64,000 nucleotides of DNA from Sarcomyxa edulis (Eukaryota > Basidiomycota > Agaricomycetes > Agaricales > Mycenaceae). This document shows positions 47,701-59,231 of this stretch, one piece after another. The notes under the pieces were generated by a model, which was not told the DNA's origin, did not search any database, and saw only the letters and a list, made by a program, of their open reading frames with translations. Every line of letters starts with the position of its first letter. The first letter of the stretch is position 1. The stretch spans positions 124,001-188,000 of the forward strand of contig QUOL01000008.1 in NCBI GenBank assembly GCA_009761415.1, read 5' to 3'. The position numbers and the translations under genes are program-made.

Positions 47701-47946
47701 CCCCGTTCTGCTCTTCCGAAGACTGGTACCTCTAGCACAAAGTCAAAGGCTAAACCGCTCAAGGCGCGGAATAGTCTTGTGTTCTCTAAGGAGGTGAAGC
47801 AGCAGTCAACCATTGACACGTCGATATTTGATTCGGATATTGATCAGGATGGGGGTGGAGGGGTCGTTATAGACTCAAGCTTTCATATCGATCCGGCTAA
47901 AGGGATTTTGTCAAGAGCCCAAGTCCGTCTTTCACAGTTCAGGTGA
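44759..47946 (+). CDS. EXO1: Exonuclease 1 (XPG/Rad2 family 5' nuclease)
   Basis: 5'-3' exonuclease and flap nuclease in mismatch repair and DNA end resection. Exons 44759-44919, 45239-45482, 45540-46398 and 46454-47946, for 918 residues. N domain: MGINGLLPLLKSIQ, LAVDAYVWLHRGVYAC, VDYAMHRVRLLRHHG, VFDGGPLPAKK. I domain: VPYVVAPYEADAQLAYLE, GIITEDSDLLVFGC, SGCDYLPSIPGIGLKTAY (helix-hairpin-helix). The acidic metal ligands are present. The C-terminal half is disordered and acidic. It carries SRSSRFFGAF, which resembles the MLH1-binding MIP box, and GGILSFFG, a weak PIP-like motif. Intron 1 is 319 nt, far longer than the others in this window. Confidence 0.94.
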
Positions 47947-48895
47947 GGACTTGTCCGTTTCTATCTAGCTGTCTATGGACTCAATCTTTCTTTAGATGTT
48001 CGTGATCACTCCATCAGGCACTACCTTCTCATGTCGTAAATACTTTCCACGCGCCGCGGTACACCGATCTTCGAAAACTCCATCCATTCTCTTTGCGAAT
48101 GAACCTTTCTGTAAAATCACGACCCATTCCGTCAGTCTCTCGAAGATTCTGATCGGCTTCTGTATCTTCAATATATTCCTCTGGAAACATACACATTTCT
48201 TTGCGCCATCTGCGCCACTTTGATCTACAGCAACATTCTTTTGAGTTGAGTAAATTGTAAACACGTGGTCGACCTGCTAGTAAATTTATCGCGGAGTCCG
48301 AAAAATATACTTTCGATTTGAGTGTCAACCAACGGTTATTTTACCAACCAGCAATCTCCTGGGAGTTCCTACAATCCCCTGGTAAGTACGTATATTGGTG
48401 TCGATAAACTATCCCGTTTTGGTCGGTCAACCTAGCGCAGAGCGTCCTCTCTTCCTCCTCGCTTTTTCCAGCCTTTTCGTCAACTTTAGGACTGTCGACA
48501 AGCCTCATACACAGGCTCGCCTTTCTGGTCGTACATTTGGACTGGGTTGACTCTCAACGCTCACCCCAACTCGGGCTGCTGAAGCGTTGTAATTGCGAGT
48601 CAAACTTGGAACTCTTACTGTGGTTTTGGGCGTAAGCTCTACACCCACCGACAATGTATCGAGCTATTTAATCTGTACGTCATATTCCTCGCTTGATCAG
48701 GATGCAAAGGTTGTTTAACATCATCTCAAGGCTTCAAAAAAAAACCGTTGACCATCCCGATTGGTGGGTGTTTAGTGTTTGTGTCATCCCGGTCTGGATT
48801 TTAACCCCCCAGCCTAGTGGTCATCGTTGGGACACTACACAATCTTCCAACCAAAACGGTACGTCCTCTTTCAGCTATATTGTTTTCCACGCCCA
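47947..48895. other. Intergenic, about 950 bases
   Basis: Contains minus frames of 90 and 99 codons (47992-48264, 48029-48328) that overlap each other and show no family pattern. A pyrimidine-rich stretch and a possible 5' UTR intron (donor near 48860) precede the zinc-finger gene. No gene is supported. Confidence 0.45.
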
Positions 48896-50747
48896 ATGAA
48901 TCCCTCGGCAGCACCAGCATTCCTTGGATCTATCCCAATCATCTCCATGTCGTCCGATGACCAAGAATCGCCGTTCCCGTCCTTCAATCCCACCAATCGT
49001 CGCCCGCCATGGATAAACGACTCTCAGGGCTCCACGCAGTTCAGCGGACACACAGCGACAGGATATCCCCAACAAGACGATTCTCAACAACACCAATATT
49101 ACCTTGAACCCCCTGAAAGCAATCAGCCCCAATATAACGCGCCCGCCAACCTTGAGAATTTGTACTATCGCTCTCACCCTAATCCCTCCCAGTCGTCACC
49201 CATCCGATACCCCGAGTCATCTCAAAGGACGCTGTTGGATGATGGCCGGTTCCCTACGGAGTACAATTTCCCTCCCAGAGGTGTCGCACCAAGAACTTCC
49301 ATGACCAACTCCGAACTGCGTGCTTCGCATGAACGCCCTACCATCCACACTGGCCACCGCAGTCTCCAACCCAATACCCATCCTCAAATGGGTCTCGTTC
49401 CCGGGCTTTCCATGATTGACCGTACGCGTCAGCCTCTACCCTCGATATACGGCTCTGGGCTAGGAAATGTGGACAATCGACATCTGTCTCCGACTGCCTC
49501 ATCCAGTCATCGAGAGTCGTTGTCTGGGCACGATCGGATGGATTATGGATTGAGCGACTATCCTTCCATGACCACACCTGCCAAGTCCTCAGGTTCAAAC
49601 CCACCTCCCCGGTTGATGGGTCACCAACCACCGCTCAGGCTGAGCTACCAGATGGATCCTAATTCTATGAGATCTAGGGAAAATCATGGTATGCAAACGT
49701 CTCTGGTGTCCCCGTCTGGATATTCGGACGATATCGAAGGGTCCTACGATCCTCGGAACGATCCTTCAGAGTACCTCCTACATCCTCCAAATATCTCGAA
49801 TCACCCATCACCCAACTCTCCCATTCCCATGTGTATACGCCCGGAACAGCAGCGATCGTCGCTCAACAGCGCTTCCTCCTTGAGCAACGCCTATAGCGCA
49901 GGACCACCAGGTCTTGATCAACTGCCTTCCGAGCACCCGAATAGTCCTCCACCAAGCTCGACTCCCGATTCCGAAGTTTCGGTTTCTGTATACCCAGCCG
50001 AGTCGTATGCTGGTGGTAACTATTTACCTTCGCACGATTCCTCACAAGCACATTTTTCGTCTGCTGTAGCGTCAAGCTCTTCAGTACCCGTCAAGAAAAA
50101 ATCGAAGATGCATGAATGTGATATCTGCCACAAGACGTTTCCAAGGCCCAGCGGCTTGAAAACGCATATGAACACTCACAACGGCTTGAAGCGTATGTAC
50201 CTCCCCACCTATTTCTGGATGCTTTTACCTTCCGTCTTATGCTGATGGTACTGCTCTTTCTGCAGCGTATGCGTGTGATTTCCCGAACTGCACCCGAAGG
50301 TTTGCCGTAAGGTCTAACGCTAAAAGACATTTACGCACGCACGGTATCATTCCGACGCCCGTGTCGGAGAGTGCGCCTGTTCCGTATGTCGTCGGGTTTA
50401 GCACCCCGATGGTCTCTCCAGACGCTGTACCCCTAGAGCAGCAACTGAACGGACCGCCTCAGACGTTTCGTTGGGTTCCTCATAATCTCTCGAGTCGCGC
50501 GGATGCCGAACGACCTCGGCCAGCGTCTGATCCCGAGTCTGGTGCAGAGGACGACAGCAACGTAATTCTCGATCCCGCTCTGCTACCGAGTTCATCGGTT
50601 CCGTTGCGTCCGGTGGTATCATCGTCGCCTCAGGCTCAGTCTCAAGATGTGAGCGTCATCGACCCCTTTCTTGAAACGAGCGATGCATACCTCGAGACGA
50701 GAGAGCAGTCTTACAACAATCAAAACCAGGTGTGTTTTTCATCCTGA
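48896..50747 (+). CDS. C2H2 zinc finger transcription factor
   Basis: Exons 48896-50192 and 50266-50747. About 400 residues of Pro/Ser/Gln/Asn-rich disordered sequence lead to two adjacent C2H2 fingers. The first, MHECDICHKTFPRPSGLKTH, ends with MNTH. The second, YACDFPNCTRRFAVRSNAKR, continues to HLRTH across the intron. A short disordered tail rich in Ser and Pro follows. Two fingers near the C-terminus are typical of fungal DNA-binding regulators. A Lys-rich run (KKKSKM) just before finger one may serve as a nuclear signal. The ATG at 48896 was chosen over the open frame from 48827 because an intron-like donor lies between them. Targets unknown. Confidence 0.88.
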
Positions 50748-51560
50748 TATTTAGCTGTTAGGGCTTTCTGGTCACACATTGAAGAATTCCCTTGTCAGTA
50801 TCGGACTCTGCCCCGCCCCCGCCCTAGGTCTGTATCTCCCTTGTAATTATATTCTGATTTTGTACCGATCGCTACCAGTTTACATTCTACTACTACTCGG
50901 ATCTCGTGTCCCCTACCCCTTCTTGCTACTCCTCATTGTTCTGCATGTTGGTGTATCGATGTATCATTCAGTCAACATTACTTCTTGGTCTCTCTGCATC
51001 CATACGTACATTACTACTTCTTGATATTGTACTTATAGCTCTTGTATCCGAATATTTCTATGCTTGCCTCCTTACATACATGGCCTCCTTCGGCGTAATA
51101 ACAAGATATATCGTTTGCTCGGTATCATTAGTCTTGAAGCTATGTTCTAAGATGCAAGCTTCAAAGGTTGTGGGTGGGAAATTCGACCAAGGTGACGACT
51201 AGACGGTAGGACACCATGCAACAGGGAAGCTTCCAACTTTGAATGTGAACCGATCATATGCTTACAATACCGGCGCATTGAATTTCATCCCCTGAGGTTG
51301 TATACAATCCTCGAGCTCACTTCACCCCGTCTAAGCTTTCTGACGGTTGAAAGATTGAACAATCCCTGCCACATGTCTCCCTAAGCATCTGAAAATTGAA
51401 AGGAGGAGCGTCAAAACCAAAAGTCTCTTTCTGATGAGGCACCTGCTTACATACAAGATTTTCAGACGCTTTCCAGGACCTATACTACACGGTCTTGTCA
51501 GAGGGTAAGATCGCACATCTCTGGGAGATCCCGGCTGAGAGCTGGATGCCGTTCAAGAAT
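50748..51560. other. Convergent 3' spacer, about 810 bases
   Basis: AT- and pyrimidine-rich sequence with many short TATC/TACATAC words and an 81-98 codon frame of Leu/Ile/Tyr composition (50779, 50906). That composition is usual for translated UTR sequence. No gene is supported. Confidence 0.45.
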
Positions 51561-52177
51561 TCACGACTTGCCATGCTGGCCTGCGGCTGGTGTATGCATT
51601 CTTGAATATACGACGCGATTGACCATTCCCAGTGGAATGTCGAACAGTTCTGGGGTCGTATCGAATCGTGTCTTAGGTACGTATGCATTTTGACCGTCAT
51701 CACGGAGTGGTGGGAAGTGGGCTTTAGAATCTGGACGGGAATTCTGAGCGGATATGAATTGAAGGTTGACGTAGATAACTACGAACCCGTTATTGTGCTC
51801 ATCTCAGAGAACGAAGGGGTACTCCGTATCGCAAGGGCGAAGTAGACAAAGTACGTCAGAAGCACAATTACGACGGAGTAGGCAGGAAGTAGTAATGCCC
51901 ATTCCCTATTACGATTTTTCAGCATTCAGACGCACAAAGTGGTCAAGTTGGTTACAGTTCCTCACCGACTTGGGTACCAGTCCACTCCTACCCAGACAAT
52001 GTATTCATCTGGAAGTAAGGCCCATAACAGATAAATCAAGAAGAGGAGAGATGTAGATGTCAATGCTACAAAACCATAGAACTCGGGTGCTCGACTTCGA
52101 TGTTCTACGTCTGGGATAGGAGGATATGGAGCGACTGGTGATACTGGTGAAGTAGGATTAGCCACGTTATCCGACAT
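51561..52177 (-). CDS. GPI-anchor transferase subunit, PIG-P
   Basis: Subunit of the ER complex that adds GlcNAc to phosphatidylinositol in the first step of GPI anchor synthesis. Three exons with consistent phase: 51966-52177, 51787-51905 and 51561-51730, for 166 residues. A Pro-rich N-terminus precedes the hallmark EFYGFVALTSTSLLFLIYLL (first membrane helix), LPDEYIVWVGVDWYPSREWA, PAYSVVIVLLTYFVYFALA (second helix), STITDSKAHFP and the terminal block ELFDIPLGMVNRVVY. The last exon is not visible as a long frame, but it completes the conserved C-terminus exactly. Divergent from the gene at 52408, with a spacer of about 230 bases. Confidence 0.93.
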
Positions 52178-52407
52178 TTAGTCTCGAATCCCGACTCTGG
52201 AGGAGTTAGCTGTGCTCGTCGTCCAGATCGATGGTGATGGTCATGAACATAACAAGTTGATGTCGTGGCTCGGCGCGTCCGAACTCTCCTATAATACTCT
52301 CAACACTTATCTTTCGACACATAATTGTACGTTCAGTAGACCTGCATCTTCAACCCATGTTCAACTCAAATGATACAGATTGAACCCTGCTGACTGGGAG
52401 CGAAAAA

Positions 52408-53361
52408 ATGGCAGCAGTACTTCCGTTGCAACTCCAAAAAAAAGCCATGCGGAAAAGCATCGCAGCCATTCTTCAGGCGATTCCACCCTCCGTTGTTCAA
52501 CAACAATGTATTGACCTTGCATCGACGCACCTTGTGTAGAATTGATGCCCAAGCCCATTTTCATTTAGCAGAAGCCGTTACAGCGCGGATGCTGGCTTGG
52601 CCGGTCTTTCAACAGTGCAAATATGTGAGCTGCTACTTGAGCATGCCAACGGCGGAAGTGGACACGTCTTCCTTTGCTTTATCTATCCTGCGCTCTGGTG
52701 TGTCTCCGTCTCGGCTTGATTGCAATTTAACGCGGATTGACCGGTTGAACACAGGCAAAGGATTATTCGTTCCCAAAATTGACCAGCGTAGTGCGTCTAG
52801 CAGTCCACGCATGGATTTCCTGAAGATTTATGGTGAAGATGACTTGGCATCACTACCTAGTGGTGTATGGGGGATCAAGGAGCCCGGGTATCACTGGCAA
52901 GGTCAACCGCGATTAAACGGTGAGCAACGAAGTCTTGCCAACTTTTCCAGATCGGCGTACTGATTGTCTTTCCATAAATCAATCTAGCCCTCGATATGGG
53001 ATGTGAAAGACTAGATATGATTATAGTTCCCGGTATGTACAAGCTCTTGTCTATATAAGTACCCGACATGATGATGTCCGCAGGCGTTGCGTTCGATAGA
53101 AGAAAAGGACGTCTAGGACACGGAAAGGGATACTATGATCGATTCATAGCAACGTATAGCGAACAGTCAGGATCTCGGCCTCCCCTACTAGGTACCTTTG
53201 TCAATTTTATGCTCCTTCCGCTCACTGAATCATGTCGTCTGAACATTGCAGTGGCGCTCTCGCTGAAAGATCAACTGCTCGAAGAGGATGCATCAGTACC
53301 TACAGGGGAACATGATTGGAAGATGGATTGCATTATTTGTCCGAGCGAGACTATCGAATAG
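52408..53361 (+). CDS. 5-formyltetrahydrofolate cyclo-ligase
   Basis: Converts 5-formyl-THF to 5,10-methenyl-THF with ATP, in folate one-carbon metabolism. The N-terminus MAAVLPLQLQKKAMRKSIAA has the family's basic QKKxMRK start. An intron (52508-52553) leads to HFHLAEAVTARMLAWPVFQQ, then SCYLSMPTAEVDTS, GKGLFVPKID, GVWGIKEPG, DMIIVPGVAFD and the signature RRKGRLGHGKGYYDRFIATY. The end is DCIICPSETIE. About five exons. The Lys, Arg and Gly residues of the ATP-binding loop are intact. The start is the first ATG after a stop in frame. Confidence 0.92.
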
Positions 53362-53890
53362 GCAAGTTACTTAGGTTGGGCATCATCCGTTCGTCCTGAA
53401 CCTTGTTAAGCCGTATCTCTTACCATCCTATGCAGTTAAATAGATTTGTCATTCAAATAGACTTGTGATCCTTTCGTGCGAGGCCGTAAGTCTTCTGTTA
53501 GCTCTTCGCTTCTTTTCTCATTCCGTGACTAATGCTATCACCCTCTCAAATACTAGGGCTGGATACGGAGCGACAACCTCAGCTAAGTTTCGGTCATGCT
53601 GTCTACACATAAGCTCTTGCGGACTGCGCCAGACAGCTAAGTTATGCAGCAGCAATCGCCACAGTACCAACCGAAGTCATCAACGGCATGCGGACCTATC
53701 TCTGTGGCGCTATAATTGTATAGCCATATTGATACGAGCGTCTATATGCACGGTGAAATCATATACAGTTTTACGGCACACTCTGATATCAGTCTACTTA
53801 CATGGCAGTGCTAGTGGTGATGTCGCTACCTGTCACGGTCTTGAGTGTGGTCGGCATACTAAATGTGTTACATCGTCTTGCCCATCCACT
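53362..53890. other. Intergenic, frame open but without ATG
   Basis: The frame of the downstream gene is open back to 53465 but contains no ATG before 53891. The translated sequence is Ser/Cys/His-rich without domain pattern. Treated as promoter and 5' UTR. Confidence 0.5.
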
Positions 53891-56727
53891 ATGTCGCGAC
53901 TCTTTCGCCTCAGCAAAACTCCAAAATCTACCAAAACAGATAGCCGATCGGACTGGTTAACTCCCCTTCATGATGTCGTTCAGATGGTTCAGAGTGCGGG
54001 TGATCTTTCTGCTTTCCCATATGTCTCACAGGCTGCTGGTGTCGTTTTGGCTGTCTTAGACGTGATACAGGTATGCCTCCTAACATCATCTTCCACCGCG
54101 TGCTCTTCTCATCGTTACACAGCGGGTACATCAGAACAAGGAAGACCTAAAAGAGCTAGCGGACACTATCGTCGGAATCATCGTTGTCATACGCGACGAG
54201 GTCGTGTCTAGCAGCTCCGAGGAATCGAAATTTCGTACGACATGTTATACATTCATCGAGTGAGTCATACTGCGTTCTAGATACGTTGATATCCGTTCTC
54301 ATCTTCGACCATATGCTAGGTACCTGATCGATCTTATGCAAGAGCTCAATGAAAATGCTCGCGAAGGCTCGACTCGGTGGTTCATGAGCTATCTCAAATC
54401 TCAAGCGATTCACGATACCATTGCCAAACATCGAAGACGCATCGAGGACCTCAGACTAAACTTCATAGTGTGTACAGTCGTGACGAATACGAGGGCTCGC
54501 GAGACACTGATCACACGAGTAATAGCTGGGAACTACCATCGATACACGTCTACACCTTCGAGAAATCCACAGGAGATCTTGCAATACAATTTTGCCGTCA
54601 GACACCGACTTATCCTTGTCTGGACAAGATGCACGTACTTCTTCAATATCCTTCCATCTCGTAAGCTGACATGTCTTACAGCTAGAATTCTTCACCCGCG
54701 CTGACATTGAACTTTCAGAGCCTATGTCGTCATACTCTCATATTGATACTCACAATACAATAATCATACAATATAAGGCCAAGGTCAGAGGCGAACTTAA
54801 GACCGTCAGATGCTACCAAGGTCGGGACTCCTTCGAAGTGAGTCGTTCACTTGAAACATTGCCAGCCAGTCATCTCACATCTTTCAAAGCTCTGGAAATC
54901 CGATATGCAGAAGCTTTCAAACCTCTGGTGTGTTCGTCGTTATCCTCGTAATCACGGACTGACTGTTGCTCAGGCACCCAAACGTCCTACAACCATTCGG
55001 AGCTCATCATTCCTTGCACCAACATGCATTGATTTTTCATGGTGGTATGCACGCAGACGTCATCTGTTCAAGAAAATCACTGACACGCATATAGACTACA
55101 GGACAATCGAGAATCACATAGAGGATCTAATTCCAATTGAGAAAATGCAATTCAGATATCGTATGGTACGTCGCCTGCTACAAACGATTGATTTCAGGAC
55201 ATCTCAAGGCTGAAAATTTCCTGCAGATCCAGGAATACCAGGTACGATTGTTCTTCATGGAGTATCTTCCACTTGTCCATCTTTGCGTGTGGCTATCCAG
55301 GAAGCTTGGGCTTATTTAGCATTGTGGTTTCCCCATTGCGACAATAGTAACATCAACGTTACCGGACTCCTTATAGCGGGCTGCCTGTGCGATTCTGAGG
55401 GACGAGAATATTCCTTCGAGACTTTCGTCAGCAGTAGAGGAAAAATTTGTATATCTTTGGTGAGCACGACGATGCATATCTGCAGCTTTGATTGCGTCGT
55501 TGTCTGATCTCCTCAAAGTCTACTGGCCGAAATCCAGACCGTCATCTTAACGACTCAAGCGACTCCTTTTATCCAAATCCTATGCCCCGAATCTCGAAGG
55601 CGTTGATGGAACCTGTTGGCAAATTGAGGTCTCGAACCTCCCTGGGGCCGTCCTTGAAATCAATGATATCAGGATACCACACTATGATCGACATAATGCG
55701 CCCTTCACCGACATGGGCCGTCGTACACTACAGGCCCGTGGCCATCGGCGATCTTTGGATTGACGTCCCATCGTCTCAATGTCACACTGAAGATTCCTAC
55801 CGTGGCGTCTCTCCTGGAAGACTGGTTATAAATCCTCCACTGCCATTCAACCAGATTCGGTCACGATGGGAATGTTGGCCCGGGTATTCGTCGTTTGGAA
55901 TTCTATGCCATTTCTCTGATGAATGGTCCCGGTTTGTCTAAAAATCGCTTATGGAAGTCTGACATAACCTCTGATATATCTCTGTTCTCTCCCAGATTCA
56001 CTCTCACTAATCACAAGCTTGCAGGAAGTCTGGCAGATTCTAGCCATAATCCGTTCCCAGAATTTGTGTATGCAAGCACTGATTTCATCGGTCTTGATCC
56101 TTTAGCTCTGAACACACCGTGGTTGAGTCGTGCTCCGCGTATCATATCTGACCTCAGACACACGCTGGGCCCACGTCACAGCAAGCGCTCTGCGAACCCA
56201 TTGATCGGTAGGTACAGATCAATGTTCGTTTGCCTCCCTCCCTAATATCTCTTCTAGTAACGGACGTCTGCGCTACAATGAAACTGTCGACGCAGTTCTC
56301 CGGGGCACCTGACTCCGTATATCTGTTCACTCGGAATCTCGTCATTGGGGAGGACGGAGTCGTCAACGCCCCTGATTATTTTTGGTCGCTTGATCCTTTG
56401 GGACGCGAACACCTAGACAAAGACATAATTTCGAAACTAGATATCCCCGACCCATTGTTGGAGCTTCAAACCTACAGCAAACAATATCCCCCTGAGACTT
56501 ACGATGCTCTTCATGCGCTGTACGATGCATGCGGTCTGGATTCCAATAATGATGCCATCGCACGGTTGCTCGATTGTCCTACCACCATAGAATATGCTCC
56601 CCACCTCTACTCGAAGACACCAAGGAATTCGGTGAGGGAACTTCTTACTGCCGAGTGCCGTTGTAGTAGTGATACTGAATGGAATTGGTGGGTCTCTGAA
56701 ACGGTCTCACAAAACAAATTCAACTAA
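53891..56727 (+). CDS. MLKL-type N-terminal bundle (HeLo-like) protein
   Basis: The N-terminus after MSRLFRLSKTPKS reads LHDVVQMVQSAGDLSAFPYV, then SQAAGVVLAVLDVIQ, RVHQNKEDLKELADTIVGII, FIEYLIDLMQELNENA and SQAIHDTIAKHRRRIEDL. This is the helix pattern of the MLKL N-terminal four-helix bundle found in many fungal proteins, some of them cell-death effectors. The clear exons are 53891-54070, about 54122-54259 and 54321-54470. The middle (54.5-55.5 kb) is fragmented among short frames and its joints are not resolved. The end (about 56250-56727) includes DYFWSLDPLGREHL and LHALYDACGLDSNNDAIARL, a C-terminal module I recognise from other mushroom proteins of this type. No kinase or NTPase domain is seen. 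Function not known. Confidence 0.7.
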
Positions 56728-58125
56728 CTTCCGGTTAGCATCAGCCTCCATATCCCAACATCTATGTCGAAGCTATCTAATCTCGATGATGTGTATATTG
56801 TTCGACACTGCAGAGATGGGAGGACGGTGCAGTGATTTGAACAAGATAAGATGCGGACCTCCCGTGCGATGCGTGACTCAGACATTTCTTGAGGTGCATT
56901 TTTTGTATTGCACCCAGAATCGATATAACAGCTAATGCCGTATCTAAAGATCTGTGCGCTTTTATACCAACCTTATTTCCTCTTTCCCCTGCAAAGACGT
57001 AAGACGTCCTTTGAGATGGCATGTCGAGGGATCAACATTACACCATCAAACCTTCAATTCCAGGGTTAGCCGCATATCAACGTGCATACGAGTCGAGGTA
57101 ATGGACGTGCCTTTCTTTTCCCTAGCCGTCCATGCGAGCGAAAGTGGCTGAACCGCGAAACACCTCCTTTCGCACGTCCACTTATCTCAAGCTCATTTTC
57201 GTAACCGTACCGATGGTAGAACGACATCCTTCGTACCCTGTGTCTCACACCTAGGGCAGTACTTTGAGAAGGTCCGATTGGACCTCCGAGGTGAGGGTGT
57301 CTCATATGCAGATGACTTCGCTCACAAGTTTCCAGAGACTTCGACAGTGTAGGTCTTCAACCAATGATACCCCAATTACGTTCCCTTGTGGCCCTTGAAC
57401 GATCCCAGAGACAATGACAGGCCGCCAGTGCCTTGCTTGTGTTGAAAAGGGATCCCAGAGAGCCGACTGGACCACTCTCCAGACTACGCATTGCCCACGA
57501 TGATCTTCTGGTCTTGCCAGCCGAAGTGAGTCTGGAAAAATGGGACCGGAAGCAGATGTACGAAGTGGAGACATAGTGACTACACTGAAACATGAACTCG
57601 ACGAGCAGGCGCCAATCGGCGGCGCTGTTGTAGGAGAGAATTATATTCAAGCACTTCTCAACACTGGTGACTCCAGATGGGATCTGAAAGGCTCAAAAGG
57701 AGGGCATTTCTCGCATTGAATCGGGGGACACTGGCTTGAAGCAAGGTACTTAGATGATGGTGCCACATATATGGATGTACTTAGTATAGTTCTTAAACAT
57801 TTTAGGCTAGTATACATTGCATTTGGATCCAATGTAGATCTGTGAGGCTTTTATACTTGAGGAATAATGCAATCATGCTCGTTTACCGGACCTACGTGGA
57901 CCCACAGTTCAGTCACGGTGACCGGCAATCTCCGGATCCAAGGACGGCGACTCGCTCAAACTTGAACTTCAAGTTCTCGAAGCTCAAAAGTGGCAATCGT
58001 ATGATGGAGGCACGTTCTTTTCTCCACCAACCATTCTGAATTCTCATGAAATTTCTACAGGGAACGTCTCGAGTCTGTTATACCATGCGCCATCATATTC
58101 GCCCACGCATTAGGCCAAGCAATTT
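56728..58125. other. Intergenic, about 1.4 kb, no gene recognised
   Basis: Several overlapping short frames on both strands (80-97 codons) without family resemblance. A 5' exon of the next gene is probably hidden here, since that frame starts without an ATG. Confidence 0.4.
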
Positions 58126-59231
58126 TTGCACTGCCAAAAGACTAAACGGGCGGTATCTCTCGGTGCGTCCACTTTACTAATGTATATATTACACAGACTG
58201 AATAATTTCCTCAAGAATAAGCCGCCAGTACTGCCATTCTACAGTCACATCATCACGTCTAGAGTGATATCCACTCTCGATTCAAGGAAGCTCAAGGCCT
58301 CCGACCACATCGACATATCTGGAACCCATCTACCTACAATCGCGTTTCCCGGTGTCACTCAAATTATAGACAGACTCGAGACCCTACAGCAGACCTTGAA
58401 CGCATCAAAGCACTATCCTGTAACTACATTAATTGGGTTTTCACGTACCTCCAACACTACATGGCTTCCATTTCCAGACGCCACGCGGGGATTCTTATAC
58501 TACCATTTAAGTCCCACTCTGCCATCTATGAGTGATATCAGGTTTCGTCTCCTGGACGCTGCGAACCCTGACGATTTCGAGCAAGGGACAGATTTGATGA
58601 ACCCTTACGGCGTTCCCTGGCGCATACGCCTCTTTCATATGACCGCGCGTCGAGAGGTGAATAATTTCGGTGCCTTGCTTCTCAAGGATGATCTGGTCTC
58701 CCCCTCTATATTGGACAAGTGCGCTACAATTAACAAGAGAGCGAGCACTCGAATCATCTCTTCTTTGGGAGAACCTTTCCCCATCAATTTCAATTCTCCT
58801 CATATCACAATTTGGATGATATCCGAGCGCAACCTAGAAACGAGCCCTGAGTATACTATCCGGTACCTTCTGAGTGACCACCGCAAAACCGTCAACAAAA
58901 CTCCATACACAGGTGGGTACTTTGATCAAAATTTTATATCTTGGTGAGATATGACTCCATTTCTGCTTCTGTTATAGGAAGTGGGGTGGTGTGCTTGGAA
59001 GCCTCAACTCTGCCCGAACACGCTGGAACACGGACAGTTGTTATGCGCTTACTCAAGATAGTACAACCACCCATATGCACCATACCCGATTACGATGGAC
59101 GGGTTCCGATACCAGTCGAGGGCGAACTTATCCGTCGGGCGAAGGGTCAGGTATGGTCCCGCGATATCGATGCAGAGATGCCTGGTCTACAAGATCTCTG
59201 GGACCCTGTCGATCACACACGCTCTCAGTAG
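58126..59231 (+). CDS. TRGFLYYH-family protein of unknown function
   Basis: Exons 58126-58912 and 58978-59231, about 346 codons of open frame. The first codon is TTG. The first in-frame ATG is at 58180, and an upstream exon is possible. Blocks: WLPFPDATRGFLYYHLSPTL, DIRFRLLDAANPDDFEQGTD, LMNPYGVPWRIRLFHM, LLLKDDLVSPSILDKC, and across the intron PYTG-SGVVCLEAS, then VVMRLLKIVQPP. All align in order with the C-terminal part of the gene at 30922, and the single intron falls at the same codon and phase (TG or SG, phase 1). No enzymatic motif or membrane segment is visible. Similar proteins are numerous in mushroom genomes, unnamed as far as I know. Confidence 0.72.

Noticed and set aside
47001..47819. 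272-codon minus-strand frame
   Set aside because: Antisense shadow of the EXO1 C-terminal exon. Its Ser/Arg composition mirrors the acidic coding strand and it has no domain.
55283..55507. Short frame ending in CVVV, resembling a CaaX box
   Set aside because: It lies inside the MLKL-type gene, lacks a pheromone-like start and pro-region, and is better explained as chance sequence.
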